A stretch of 64,000 nt of DNA from JAAZAI01 sp050942875 (GTDB lineage: Bacteria > Verrucomicrobiota > Kiritimatiellia > RFP12 > UBA3636). Position 1 is the stretch's first letter. Each line of letters starts with the position of its first letter. The stretch covers positions 11,959-75,958 of the forward strand of contig JBMNOD010000005.1 of the NCBI GenBank assembly GCA_050942875.1. The letters are read 5' to 3'. The notes under the pieces are model-generated. The model was not told the DNA's origin. It made no database searches and saw nothing but the letters and a program-made list of their open reading frames with translations. The position numbers and the translations under genes were made by a program. Of this stretch, positions 42,097 to 49,999 are shown in pieces.

Positions 42097-44901
42097 TTAG
42101 GCCTCCATCATTGATGCGATGGCGTCGGCGAGTTCCGCTTTTGTGAATGGCTTTTGGATGAAGTTCGCATTCAGCCCTTGGAGGTCGCCTTGGCGCAGGT
42201 GTTCGGCCGAGTGGCCCGACATGAAGATGCATTTCAGCGTCGGCTTGATTTCCCGCAGCTTTTGGAGCAGTTTGGGGCCGCTCATGTCCGGCATGGTGAC
42301 GTCCGAGATGAGCAGATCGATTTCCGCATTGTGCTCCTCGAACGCGCGAATGGCTTCGAGAGGCGAGTTAGCGGAAATGGCGGAGTGGCCAAGGTTGGTG
42401 ATGAGCGTGTGTGTGGGTTTGAGGATGAGCGCTTCGTCGTCGACCAGCAGGATGCGGGCGGATGGCGAAGGGACAATGGCTTGTGCCTCTGGGATTTCTG
42501 GAGCTGAAGCAACGGTCTTGTCGGTCTGTGGCAGATAGATGTTAAACTCGGTCCCCGTGCCGGGGGTGCTGTGAAGTCGAATCGTGCCGCCAGCCTGTGT
42601 GACGATCCCATAGACGACGGGCAGCCCCAGCCCGGTTGCCTGGCCGGCTGGCTTGGTTGAGAAGAACGGCTCGAAAATCCGGCTTTGACTTTCCTCTGGG
42701 ATGCCGCAACCGGTGTCGGCGATCGACAGGCGTACATAGGCTCCGGGGTTGATGCCGTTGAATTGAGTGGTGTTGTTGTCGTCAATGACGATCCCCTCGG
42801 TGGCGATGCGGACTTCGCCAGCGCCTTCGATGGCGTCGCGAGCGTTGATGCAGACGTTGATGATGATTTGCTCGAACTGCCCCGGGTCGATTGTAATCAT
42901 GCCGACATTTTCGGATGAAACGATTTTGAGGCGAATGGAGTCGCCCAGCAGGTGTTTCAGGATCCCGGTCATGTTTTCGACGTTGCGACCGGGGGCAATG
43001 GGCTGTGGCTCGACGGGTTGGCGGCGTGCGAACGTGAGAAGCTGGCGGGTCAGAAACGTGGGGCGCAGGGCGATCTTGCGAATTTCGGCGATGTCGTTTC
43101 GAAGGGCGGTTTCGTCCTCTTTTGTTGCGGCCAACGCCATTTCGGCATACCCGAGGATGGCCTGGAGCATGTTGTTGAAATCGTGGGCGACCCCACCGGC
43201 CAGCAAGCCGATGGATTCGAGGCGCTGGGCCTGGGCGAGCTGGTTTTGGAGTGCGCTCTTTTCCTTTTCTGCTTCGATCTCGCGAGTGATGTTGTGCGTG
43301 ACGGCGATGTAGCCGATGAGGCTGCCGTTGGGGTCTCGAGCAGGGCCGATGGAGGTCATCCCGGTGTAGAATGTACCATCTTTGCGTTTTTCTTCCAACC
43401 GCCCCTCCCAGGCTTTGCCCCGAAGCAGCGTGTCCGCGATTTCCTTGTAGAAGGCAGGTTCATGGCGTTCGCTTTTCAGGAAGCGGGTTTTTTGGCCGAC
43501 GACTTCATGGCCGGCGTAACCGTTGAGCTGTTCGAAGGCGGGGTTCACGTAGCGAATTGTCCCTTCCGCGTCCGTGATGAGGATGGCGTCGGTTGTCTGT
43601 TCAAGGGTCAAGAGCAACCGTTCGCGTTCGACTTCGGCGCGTTTGCGCTTGGTGATGTTGGTGCTGGTCCCCCAGGCGCCGCGAGGCGCGCCGTTTGGAT
43701 GGTGGAGCGGAATGGAGAAGCTTTGGAACCAAAGCGTGTCGCCGTTGGCGGCGATCATGGGGTGGATGACATCGCGCAAGCCGACCTCGTCCTCCATGCT
43801 GCGCAGGAGCTTCTTCTTGAACGATGATCGCCCTGCATCCGGGTGGTGGTCATAAAAATGGTTTTTTCCGACAAGATCTTCGGGGGGGTAGCCCACCGTG
43901 CTCGTCACCAAGGGGCTGATGTAGGTATAGAGGCCGTTGCAATCGACCTCCCAGCTTATGATCTCGTTCTGCTGGGCGAGGGCGTTGTAGCGGGCGATCA
44001 CCTCCGTCAGTTTCGCTGTTCTCGCCTTGACAAGTTGGCCGAGGAAGGCGTTGCCGGCCATGAGGAGCAGGACGCCGATCGCGAAGGCGATCAGGGGGCA
44101 TCTCCATTTGTAAAAGAACGGCGCGAGGGTGAAGGGCGCGCCCAGCCATTTCCGGTCGATCTTGTCGTATTCTCGCGGCGTGATGCGTTCAAAGCCTCGT
44201 TTGACGATCTGCATCGTTTTCGTGTCGCCCTTGGCGACGGCCCGGTGGAAATTGCCGGTGTAGAGCACGAACATCTTGTTGTAGTCTCGTTCAATGCCAT
44301 GCCGGGTCATGAAGTAGAATGCCGGCGGGGCGTCGACGGAGAACACCTTGATGTCCCCGCGTTTGGCGGCGAGGATGAGCGATTCGTAGCCGTCGTATTT
44401 GAGGAGCTGGCTGATTCCTTTCGCCGTCAAATGCTCGATCACGGCATCGCCGGCCTTGACGCCGACTTTGAAGCCTTCCAATGATTCCGCATTGATGATT
44501 CCGCTCAGATCCTTGTGCGCGAAGACAGGCACGTCGAGTGCGGCGTAGGGCGGGCTGAAGTCATAGAGCCTCATGCGGTTCTGCGTTTTGAAAATCGTGT
44601 CGATCACATCGGCTTCGCCTGCTTTCATGATCGCCTGGGCGGCAGCCCAGTTGGTCGCGACGAGTTCGACGGACATCCCTGTCTTCATCTCCCAGAGCCG
44701 CCATTGATCAGGCACAATGCCCTTCAGATTCCCCTCGGCATCGCGGAATGCATAGGGTGGATAGGTGTCGTCCATGACCACCACGAGCGGCCGGTCGGCT
44801 GCCTGTTCGGCAGGTGTCTGCGCGAAGCAGTTTGACGCGGCGACCAAGGCCGCGGAAGCGATCAGCATTTGTGAAAAAGCGATGACGCAGGCCGATTTCA
44901 T
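42097..44901 (-). CDS. hybrid sensor histidine kinase with periplasmic solute-binding domain
   Basis: 934 residues. Signal peptide 1-28; SBP_bac_3-type sensor about 38-258 (VVMDDTYPPYAFRDAEGNLKGI); one membrane helix about 265-290; two PAS domains (about 302-425 and 428-550; GYPPEDLVGKN, ILITDAEGTIRYVNPAFEQLNGY). The kinase core has H573 in GGVAHDFNNMLQAILGYAEM, N-box INVCINARDAI, G1 DTGCGIP and G2 GQATGLGLPVVYG. The receiver domain 815-934 has acceptor D867 in LLISDVTMPDMSGP and K917 in FIQKPF. It probably binds an amino acid or small acid in the periplasm. Without a partner regulator nearby, the output is unknown. It lies 23 nt downstream of the isomerase gene on the same strand. Confidence 0.92.
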   Translation of the reverse strand: MKSACVIAFSQMLIASAALVAASNCFAQTPAEQAADRPLVVVMDDTYPPYAFRDAEGNLKGIVPDQWRLWEMKTGMSVELVATNWAAAQAIMKAGEADVIDTIFKTQNRMRLYDFSPPYAALDVPVFAHKDLSGIINAESLEGFKVGVKAGDAVIEHLTAKGISQLLKYDGYESLILAAKRGDIKVFSVDAPPAFYFMTRHGIERDYNKMFVLYTGNFHRAVAKGDTKTMQIVKRGFERITPREYDKIDRKWLGAPFTLAPFFYKWRCPLIAFAIGVLLLMAGNAFLGQLVKARTAKLTEVIARYNALAQQNEIISWEVDCNGLYTYISPLVTSTVGYPPEDLVGKNHFYDHHPDAGRSSFKKKLLRSMEDEVGLRDVIHPMIAANGDTLWFQSFSIPLHHPNGAPRGAWGTSTNITKRKRAEVERERLLLTLEQTTDAILITDAEGTIRYVNPAFEQLNGYAGHEVVGQKTRFLKSERHEPAFYKEIADTLLRGKAWEGRLEEKRKDGTFYTGMTSIGPARDPNGSLIGYIAVTHNITREIEAEKEKSALQNQLAQAQRLESIGLLAGGVAHDFNNMLQAILGYAEMALAATKEDETALRNDIAEIRKIALRPTFLTRQLLTFARRQPVEPQPIAPGRNVENMTGILKHLLGDSIRLKIVSSENVGMITIDPGQFEQIIINVCINARDAIEGAGEVRIATEGIVIDDNNTTQFNGINPGAYVRLSIADTGCGIPEESQSRIFEPFFSTKPAGQATGLGLPVVYGIVTQAGGTIRLHSTPGTGTEFNIYLPQTDKTVASAPEIPEAQAIVPSPSARILLVDDEALILKPTHTLITNLGHSAISANSPLEAIRAFEEHNAEIDLLISDVTMPDMSGPKLLQKLREIKPTLKCIFMSGHSAEHLRQGDLQGLNANFIQKPFTKAELADAIASMMEA

Positions 44902-44924
44902 GCCCGAATCCTGTCTCCTGGTCC

Positions 44925-45728
44925 CTAGGTGGTCGGCAGCGATGTTGACACGCGTCCGAATGCGGTGCGCAACACGTCGAGGATTTTGCGCAACGCGGGC
45001 TCCGACTTGTCGGCAAAGCCGCCTTCAACGGCCATGTCTCCGCGATAGCCGGCCTTGGCCAGTGCGTTGGCGAAGGGCGAAAAGTCGCAGGGCTCTTCGC
45101 CTGGCGCCCGCCGGTTCGTCGTCGTGGCGATGTGGGTGTGGAAGATGAGGTGGCCGTTTTGGATGATCTGCTCGGCGGCGTCTTCGTTGCAAGCCCAGTG
45201 GTAGCCATCAACCAAGATGCCGACACCGGGGTCGTTGACGTCGTCGATCACGGCGCGGATGTCCTTGAGCATGTTCAGCGTGTTCGTCTCGGCGAAGCGG
45301 AGGTTTTCGATCACCAGCTTGACCCCGGCCGCCCGTGCGACGGGCGCGAGCGCGCGAACGAAGTCGGCGATCTGCGCGAAGGCCTTGTCCATGGGCCAGC
45401 CTTCGGGGCAGGCGCGTGCCCGTCCGGAGCCGAAGCAAACGGTTTTGATTCCGAGGCGTCCGGCGCGGCTCAGTCCCGTGGCACAGTAGGCGACGGCCTT
45501 GGGCAGGTCGGCTTCGGGGCCGACGATGATGCAGCCTCCGGGAAGAAGGCAGTTTGTGTTGCGAATCGGCAATGCGCAGTCGGCATGGCGTTCGGCGTAG
45601 GCGTCCTCGAATTCGGCCTGGGAAGCGGCGGGTTTGACGAGGTCGCCAAAGTTTGCGTCGATGAAGGCAAATCCGGCGTCGCGCGCCACATCTGCCATTT
45701 CAGGGCCAGTGCAAATTCCAAATTCCAT
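44925..45728 (-). CDS. sugar phosphate isomerase/epimerase family (AP endonuclease 2-type TIM barrel)
   Basis: 267 residues from MEFGICTGPEMADVARDAGF with GGAG 8 nt ahead. Xylose-isomerase-like TIM barrel: FAFIDANFGDLVKP, TVCFGSGRARACPEGWPMDKA (GSGRAR is typical), AAGVKLVIENLRFAETNTLN (metal ligand E), VGILVDGYHWACNED (D and H ligands), LIFHTHIATTTNRRAPGEEPCDFSPFANALAKAGYRGDMAVEG. Members act on hydroxypyruvate, inosose, erythrulose or ketose substrates; which one cannot be told. A much longer in-frame upstream extension exists but lacks any domain and crosses repeats, so it was rejected. A promoter is present at 45784-45812. Confidence 0.88.
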   Translation of the reverse strand: MEFGICTGPEMADVARDAGFAFIDANFGDLVKPAASQAEFEDAYAERHADCALPIRNTNCLLPGGCIIVGPEADLPKAVAYCATGLSRAGRLGIKTVCFGSGRARACPEGWPMDKAFAQIADFVRALAPVARAAGVKLVIENLRFAETNTLNMLKDIRAVIDDVNDPGVGILVDGYHWACNEDAAEQIIQNGHLIFHTHIATTTNRRAPGEEPCDFSPFANALAKAGYRGDMAVEGGFADKSEPALRKILDVLRTAFGRVSTSLPTT

Positions 45729-45783
45729 GAGAAGATCTCCAGTTAACCAGGGAAAGGGGGAAAGGGGGAAGGGATTGCCGACC

Positions 45784-45812
45784 ATCATACCAGATTGAAT
45801 CACGAAATTGAA
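45784..45812 (-). promoter_or_regulatory. promoter of the sugar isomerase gene
   Basis: Minus strand: TTCAAT (45807-45812), 17-nt spacer, TATGAT (45784-45789). The -35 match is weak. Confidence 0.45.
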
Positions 45813-47018
45813 TTGCAATGTTGCGTTGTTGGTGAAAAAAAGGCGGGAAAGAAGTGGTGGGCAGGGACGGGCGTCTGCTCGTCCGTGCGTGCGGGCAAGT
45901 GACTTGCCCGAGCTTGGCCGGACTTTCGCTGTTTGCGGTCGGCAAAAACTTTTTTTTGCCGACTTGACGGTCGATTCGCCCTCGTTGCCTTGCTCTGGTA
46001 GATCTCGTAGTATCGTTTTTTGGGGTCTGTCTAAATCCACGTCAGCGTACACGGGAGACGGAGAACGACGGGGGCGTGAACGGGTACGAGTACGGGAACG
46101 TGAACGAAGGGGGCAAAACACTTGCTCTCGCCCTTGCCGCAGGGGAAATGTCGAGCGATGAGCGACGGCCGCAGGCCGGCGACATTCCCCACTGCTTCGC
46201 GGAGGCTGCCCTTCCTGCCCTTCTTGTCCTTCTGGTGAAAAGAAACGCCACTCGCGCACTTGCACCTTTCGACCGACCTCACGCACTTCCGGACTTCGGA
46301 CTTGGAGTTGGGAGTCCAAGGTCCAAAGTCGGCCGGAGGGCGGCTTTGTGGCTGCGGCTCGTGTCGGCGGGTTGCTTTTCATGTCCCTGTCGATGCCTGT
46401 CGAGAGGTCGTTCCTGTCGCTTTCGACGGGTTGCGACAGATTCCGACAGGGCGACAAGGGGCGCAAGAAGAAGTCGGAGGGCAGCTTTGTCGACTTGCGG
46501 AAGCGCGGCTACGCCGAGCGGTTTTTCACCAGAAGGGCGAGAAGGGCGGGAAGATCTGTGGCGGTTTCGCCGAGTGGGGGTTTGGACCACTGAATACACA
46601 GAACACACAGAAAGGCAGGTAAAAAACCGGGGACTGGGGCGGGCCCCAGCCTGAACTACGCTCTTCTCACTTCTCACTCCTCACTAAACAGAGGCGGCTA
46701 CGCCGAGCGGTTTTTCACCAGAAGGGCGAGAAGGGCGGGAAGAGCCGTGGGTGGCGTTTTGTTCTCACACAGAGGCACAGAGAACACAGAGGGTGATTTG
46801 TGTTTTTTTTGGGGGGCGACGGGCTGCATGATCGGCATCGAAAACCAGCGGATCCCCGGCAACAGGCTCGCCGCCCCCGCCAAGTTTCAAGTTTCTTTGC
46901 TCCTGGATTCTGAAAACGGTTGCGCCGTAGAGGCTGTCCTTCCCGCCCATCTTGTTCTTCTGGTGAAAAGAAACCATCGCCTACATCGCACTCGCAACCT
47001 GCGCCTTTTTTCTTCGGA
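45813..47018. repeat. gene-free field of hairpins, heptads and direct/inverted repeats
   Basis: About 1.2 kb without a credible gene. Hairpins: CGGGCAAGT-G-ACTTGCCCG (45892-45910); 11-bp arms GTCGGCAAAAA/TTTTTGCCGAC (45938-45963); CTGGGGC-GG-GCCCCAG (46634-46649). A partial REP core lies at 46022-46031. Repeated CTGTCG/CGACAG words occupy 46385-46465. Heptads: 46290-46331 (CGGACTT, CGGACTT, GGAGTTG, GGAGTCC, AAGGTCC, AAAGTCG) and 46664-46684 (TTCTCAC, TTCTCAC, TCCTCAC). A 50-bp identical direct repeat lies at 46505-46554 and 46694-46743; related inverted copies lie near 46206-46247 and 46933-46975. Confidence 0.75.
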
Positions 47019-47048
47019 TTGGACTTTGAGGCGTGAAACGGGTACAAT
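47019..47048 (+). promoter_or_regulatory. promoter of the polysaccharide export locus
   Basis: TTGGAC (47019-47024), 18-nt spacer, TACAAT (47043-47048), 21 nt before the wzm ATG. Confidence 0.6.
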
Positions 47049-47069
47049 ACGCCGAAAAGCAAAGGCCGT

Positions 47070-47903
47070 ATGGAAACCATCATCGAACCCACTCAATCGC
47101 TGTTCCGGATCAATTGGCGTGAAATTCGAGAGTACCGTGACTTGCTGGTGCTTCTCGCCAGGCGCGATATCACTGTCGTTTACAAGCAGACCATTCTCGG
47201 GCCTGTCTGGTTTTTCATCCAACCCATTATCACGGCTCTTGTTTTCACCGTGATTTTTGGCAAGGTGGCCAAGATTTCGACGGGGGGGATTCCGCATTTC
47301 GTCTTCTACATGAGCGGGACGGTGATGTGGAACTACTTCAGTTCGGTGCTCAATGGCAGCGCCTCTTCGCTTGTGGGGAATGCGGGCCTGTTTTCGAAGG
47401 TCTACTTTCCTCGCTTGATCGTGCCTTTTTCGTCTGTCCTGTCGAATTTTGCGCACTTCCTCCTCAACATGGCGATCTTCGTGGCCTTCTACCTGTACTT
47501 TTATTTCACGGGGGCGCCGTTGCAACCAACGTGGTGGATCCTGATGCTCCCGCTGCTGATTCTCTACACGGCCTTGACGGGGCTGGGATTCGGGCTTTGG
47601 GTCGCGGCGCTCACCACGAAATACCGCGACATGCGCTTTGCCTTGCCGTTCATCTTGCAGATGTGGATGTATGCGACGCCCATCGTCTACCCGGCATCGG
47701 GCGTGGTGGAGCCGGTTTACCGATGGATTCTTTGGGCGAATCCGATGTCTGCAGCCGTGGAATTGAACCGCTTCTTCTTCACGGGCGTCAGCAGCATCTC
47801 CCTCATGCCGGTTCTTGTGGGGGTGGCCGTGATGGCGTTTGTCCTGGTCAGCGGCGTCGTTGTTTTCAATTGGGTCCAGCGGAACTTTGTGGATACGATA
47901 TAG
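47070..47903 (+). CDS. wzm: ABC-2 type polysaccharide exporter permease
   Basis: 277 residues. The N-terminal amphipathic start (ETIIEPTQSLFRINWREIREYRDLLVLLARRDITVVYKQTILG) is the diagnostic opening of Wzm/KpsM/TagG permeases (ARRDI-V-YKQT-LG). Six hydrophobic spans follow (FFIQPIITALVFTVIFG, FVFYMSGTVMWNYF, LLNMAIFVAFYLYFYF, LMLPLLILYTALTGLGFGLWVAAL, MWMYATPIVYP, VLVGVAVMAFVLVSGVVVF). It forms the membrane channel for lipid-linked O-antigen together with the Wzt ATPase encoded at 48680. The stop lies at the first base pairs of the heptad array, so the gene end and the repeat meet directly. Confidence 0.94.
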   Translation: METIIEPTQSLFRINWREIREYRDLLVLLARRDITVVYKQTILGPVWFFIQPIITALVFTVIFGKVAKISTGGIPHFVFYMSGTVMWNYFSSVLNGSASSLVGNAGLFSKVYFPRLIVPFSSVLSNFAHFLLNMAIFVAFYLYFYFTGAPLQPTWWILMLPLLILYTALTGLGFGLWVAALTTKYRDMRFALPFILQMWMYATPIVYPASGVVEPVYRWILWANPMSAAVELNRFFFTGVSSISLMPVLVGVAVMAFVLVSGVVVFNWVQRNFVDTI

Positions 47904-48130
47904 AGTTTGGAGTTTGGAGTGCGTGAGTGCATGAGTGCGTGAGTTGCCGCAGGGCGGAGAGTTTGGAGTTTAGAGTTTGGAGTGCGTGAGTGCGTGAGTG
48001 CGTGAGTTGCCGCAGGGCGGAGAGTTTGGAGTTTGGAGTGCGTGAGTGCGTGAGTGCGTGAGTTGCCGCAGGGCGGAGAGTTTGGAGTTTAGAGTTTGGA
48101 GTTTGGAGTGCGTGAGTTGCCGCAGGGCAA
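47903..48130. repeat. higher-order tandem array of heptads, octads and a GCCGC hairpin
   Basis: Four units starting at 47903, 47959, 48022 and 48078 (lengths 56, 63, 56 and about 53). Each unit is GGAGTTT heptads, then GCGTGAGT octads, then GTTGCCGCAGGGCGGA. Lengths differ by whole heptads or octads. The array begins at the wzm stop codon and runs toward the four-helix-bundle gene. Variant copies (GCGTGAGTT, GCGTGGGT) continue to about 48203. Confidence 0.85.
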
Positions 48131-48205
48131 AGACTCCGACCGTGCGCACTCCGCTCTCCGGACTGGAGTTTGGCGTGCGTGAGTTGCGTGGGTGCGTGAG
48201 TTGCC

Positions 48206-48637
48206 ATGAGTGTAAGAATGACGAACACAGAATTTAAGGTCTGGTTGAAGGCGAGAACCCGGAAGTTTGCCGTCGATGTCTTCCATTTGGTTGATGCCTT
48301 GCCGACAAGTCCTTCCATGCGGGTCGTCTCCTTTCAGCTTGGCAAAGCGGCTTCGTCGATCGGTGCGAATTACAGAGAGGCCACGCGTGCATCATCCAAC
48401 GCCGATTTTAACTTCAAGGTAGGTTTGTGTGAAAAAGAGGCGGACGAATCGCTTTTCTGGCTTGAAATCTTGAAGGACATGCATTCCCAGCCCAATGATC
48501 TAGCAAATCAAGTTGAAGTGCTGTATACTGAAGCCCAAGAATTGCTACGCCTTTTTGTTTCCATCAGTAGAACCTGTCGTGAGAACAAGCGAACACCAGT
48601 CGCAACCCCGCCCTCGCACCTGCCCACCTCGCACTAA
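48206..48637 (+). CDS. four-helix bundle protein (S23/intervening-sequence-type)
   Basis: 143 residues. The core KFAVDVFHLVDALPTSPSMRVVSFQLGKAASSIGANYREATRASSNADFNFKVGLCEKEADESLFWLEILKDM matches the S23/avd-like bundle family (Q-LG-AASS-GANY-EA, F--K---C-KEA-E---WLE-L). Homologues are encoded in 23S rRNA intervening sequences, beside diversity-generating retroelements, or free-standing; the role is RNA or protein binding by a basic bundle. Here it splits wzm from wzt and is bounded on the left by the GGAGTTT array. On the right the C-terminal RTPVATPPSHLPTSH tail reads into octad repeats. No ribosome site is obvious. It may be an insertion. Confidence 0.83.
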   Translation: MSVRMTNTEFKVWLKARTRKFAVDVFHLVDALPTSPSMRVVSFQLGKAASSIGANYREATRASSNADFNFKVGLCEKEADESLFWLEILKDMHSQPNDLANQVEVLYTEAQELLRLFVSISRTCRENKRTPVATPPSHLPTSH

Positions 48638-48679
48638 CTCCCGCCCTCCCGCAATCCCGCACTCCTACCTTTTTCCCCA

Positions 48680-49999
48680 ATGTCCTCGCCAATTATTGAA
48701 GTCTCAAACATCTCTAAGCGCTACAGGCTGGGGGTGATCAATCGCGGCACGTTCCGCGACGAGGCGCTCTACCGTTGGCATCGGCTGCGGGGGCGCGATC
48801 CGGCCGAGTTCCTGGGCAAGGTGAACCGTCCCAACCAGCCCGGTGGCGATGAGTTCTGGGCGCTCAGGGACGTCTCTTTTTCCGTTGAGCAGGGCGAGGT
48901 TGTCGGTTTGGTCGGCGGCAATGGAGCGGGCAAGTCCACGATGCTGAAGGTTCTCACGCGGATCACGGCGCCGACGAGCGGTCGCGCGGTGGTCCGAGGC
49001 CGCGTGGGGTCGCTGCTGGAGGTGGGCACGGGCTTCCATCCGGAGCTGACGGGCCGCGAGAACATCTACATGAACGGGACGATCCTCGGCATGAAACGCC
49101 GCGAGATCGACGCCAAATTTGACGAGATCGTGGATTTCTCCGGCGTGGGGAAGTTCCTCGACACGCCTGTGAAGCGCTATTCCTCTGGGATGTACGTGCG
49201 GCTCGCCTTTTCTGTCGCCGCGCATCTGGAGCCTGAAATCCTGCTGGTGGACGAGGTGCTGGCCGTCGGCGACGCCGCCTTCCAAAACAAATGCCTCGGC
49301 AAGATGGGCGAGATTGCCCGCGGCGGCAGGACGGTTTTGTTCGTGAGCCACAATATGGCGGCAGTCAAAAACCTGTGTGCAAAATGTGTCTGGCTTCAAA
49401 ACGGAAGGTTGAAAAAGCACGGGGAGACCGACCTCATCGTCGACGAGTATCAACAGGAGTCGTTGAAGCAGTTGGGTGGAGAGGAGGACTTGATGTTGCG
49501 AAGGGGGCGGTCGGGTTCCGGCGCTGTCGTCCTCAAGGGTTTCCACATGGAAACGGCCGGACGCGAGCGCGTGTCGGCCTTTCAAAGCGGCGTTGATGCC
49601 ACCTTCGCTTTCCATGTTGTCAATCAAACGGGAGAACCTGTCAAGGGGCTGGATTTGGGGTTGACCATCTACGCGGCAAAGACGAACCAGACGTTGACCA
49701 TTCTCTATAGCTCATACCAGAACAGTGAATTCGAGCTGGCCGCGTCGGAGGGGTGCATTCGCTGTTGCATCCCTCGACTGCCTTTGGCCGCGGGGCGGTA
49801 TCGGATTGGCGCCCGGATGACGGTTTTTGGGGTGGAGGCCGATTGGTTGCGGGATGGCGTCGGCTGGATCGACGTCGTTGAAGGGGATTATTATGGAACT
49901 GGGCGAAAAGGCTTTGGCAGCGATGCTCCGGTTTTGATGAAGGGAACCTGGAGCATCTCGACAAAGGCGGATGTGCCAGATGAGCAGGTGAACCCATGA
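48680..49999 (+). CDS. wzt: polysaccharide exporter ATPase with C-terminal glycan-binding domain
   Basis: 439 residues. The nucleotide-binding domain 1-245 has Walker A GGNGAGKST near 77, Q-loop, signature YSSGM, Walker B EILLVDEVLAVGD and the H-loop VSHNMAAVK. It starts IIEVSNISKRYRLG, normal for Wzt/TagH. The C-terminal domain (about 275-430: GAVVLKGFHMETAGRERVSAF, VNQTGEPVKGLDLGLTIYA, LPLAAGRYRIGARMTVFG) is the Wzt_C jelly-roll that binds the capped non-reducing end of O-antigen. Export is therefore probably coupled to terminal modification, which fits the acetyltransferase and pyruvyl transferase genes just downstream. ATGA overlap with the next gene. Confidence 0.95.
   Translation: MSSPIIEVSNISKRYRLGVINRGTFRDEALYRWHRLRGRDPAEFLGKVNRPNQPGGDEFWALRDVSFSVEQGEVVGLVGGNGAGKSTMLKVLTRITAPTSGRAVVRGRVGSLLEVGTGFHPELTGRENIYMNGTILGMKRREIDAKFDEIVDFSGVGKFLDTPVKRYSSGMYVRLAFSVAAHLEPEILLVDEVLAVGDAAFQNKCLGKMGEIARGGRTVLFVSHNMAAVKNLCAKCVWLQNGRLKKHGETDLIVDEYQQESLKQLGGEEDLMLRRGRSGSGAVVLKGFHMETAGRERVSAFQSGVDATFAFHVVNQTGEPVKGLDLGLTIYAAKTNQTLTILYSSYQNSEFELAASEGCIRCCIPRLPLAAGRYRIGARMTVFGVEADWLRDGVGWIDVVEGDYYGTGRKGFGSDAPVLMKGTWSISTKADVPDEQVNP

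Noticed and set aside
45938..45963. Rho-independent terminator for the isomerase or HK transcripts
   Set aside because: The 11-bp hairpin has its T-run inside the loop and arm, not after the stem, and it lies upstream of the minus-strand genes.
45820..47000. Several 60-190-codon frames in the repeat field upstream of wzm
   Set aside because: They consist of translated repeats, overlap each other in all frames, and show no family features or ribosome sites.
47903..48203. CRISPR array
   Set aside because: Units lack unique spacers; the variable part is itself repetitive (heptads and octads) and no cas gene is present.
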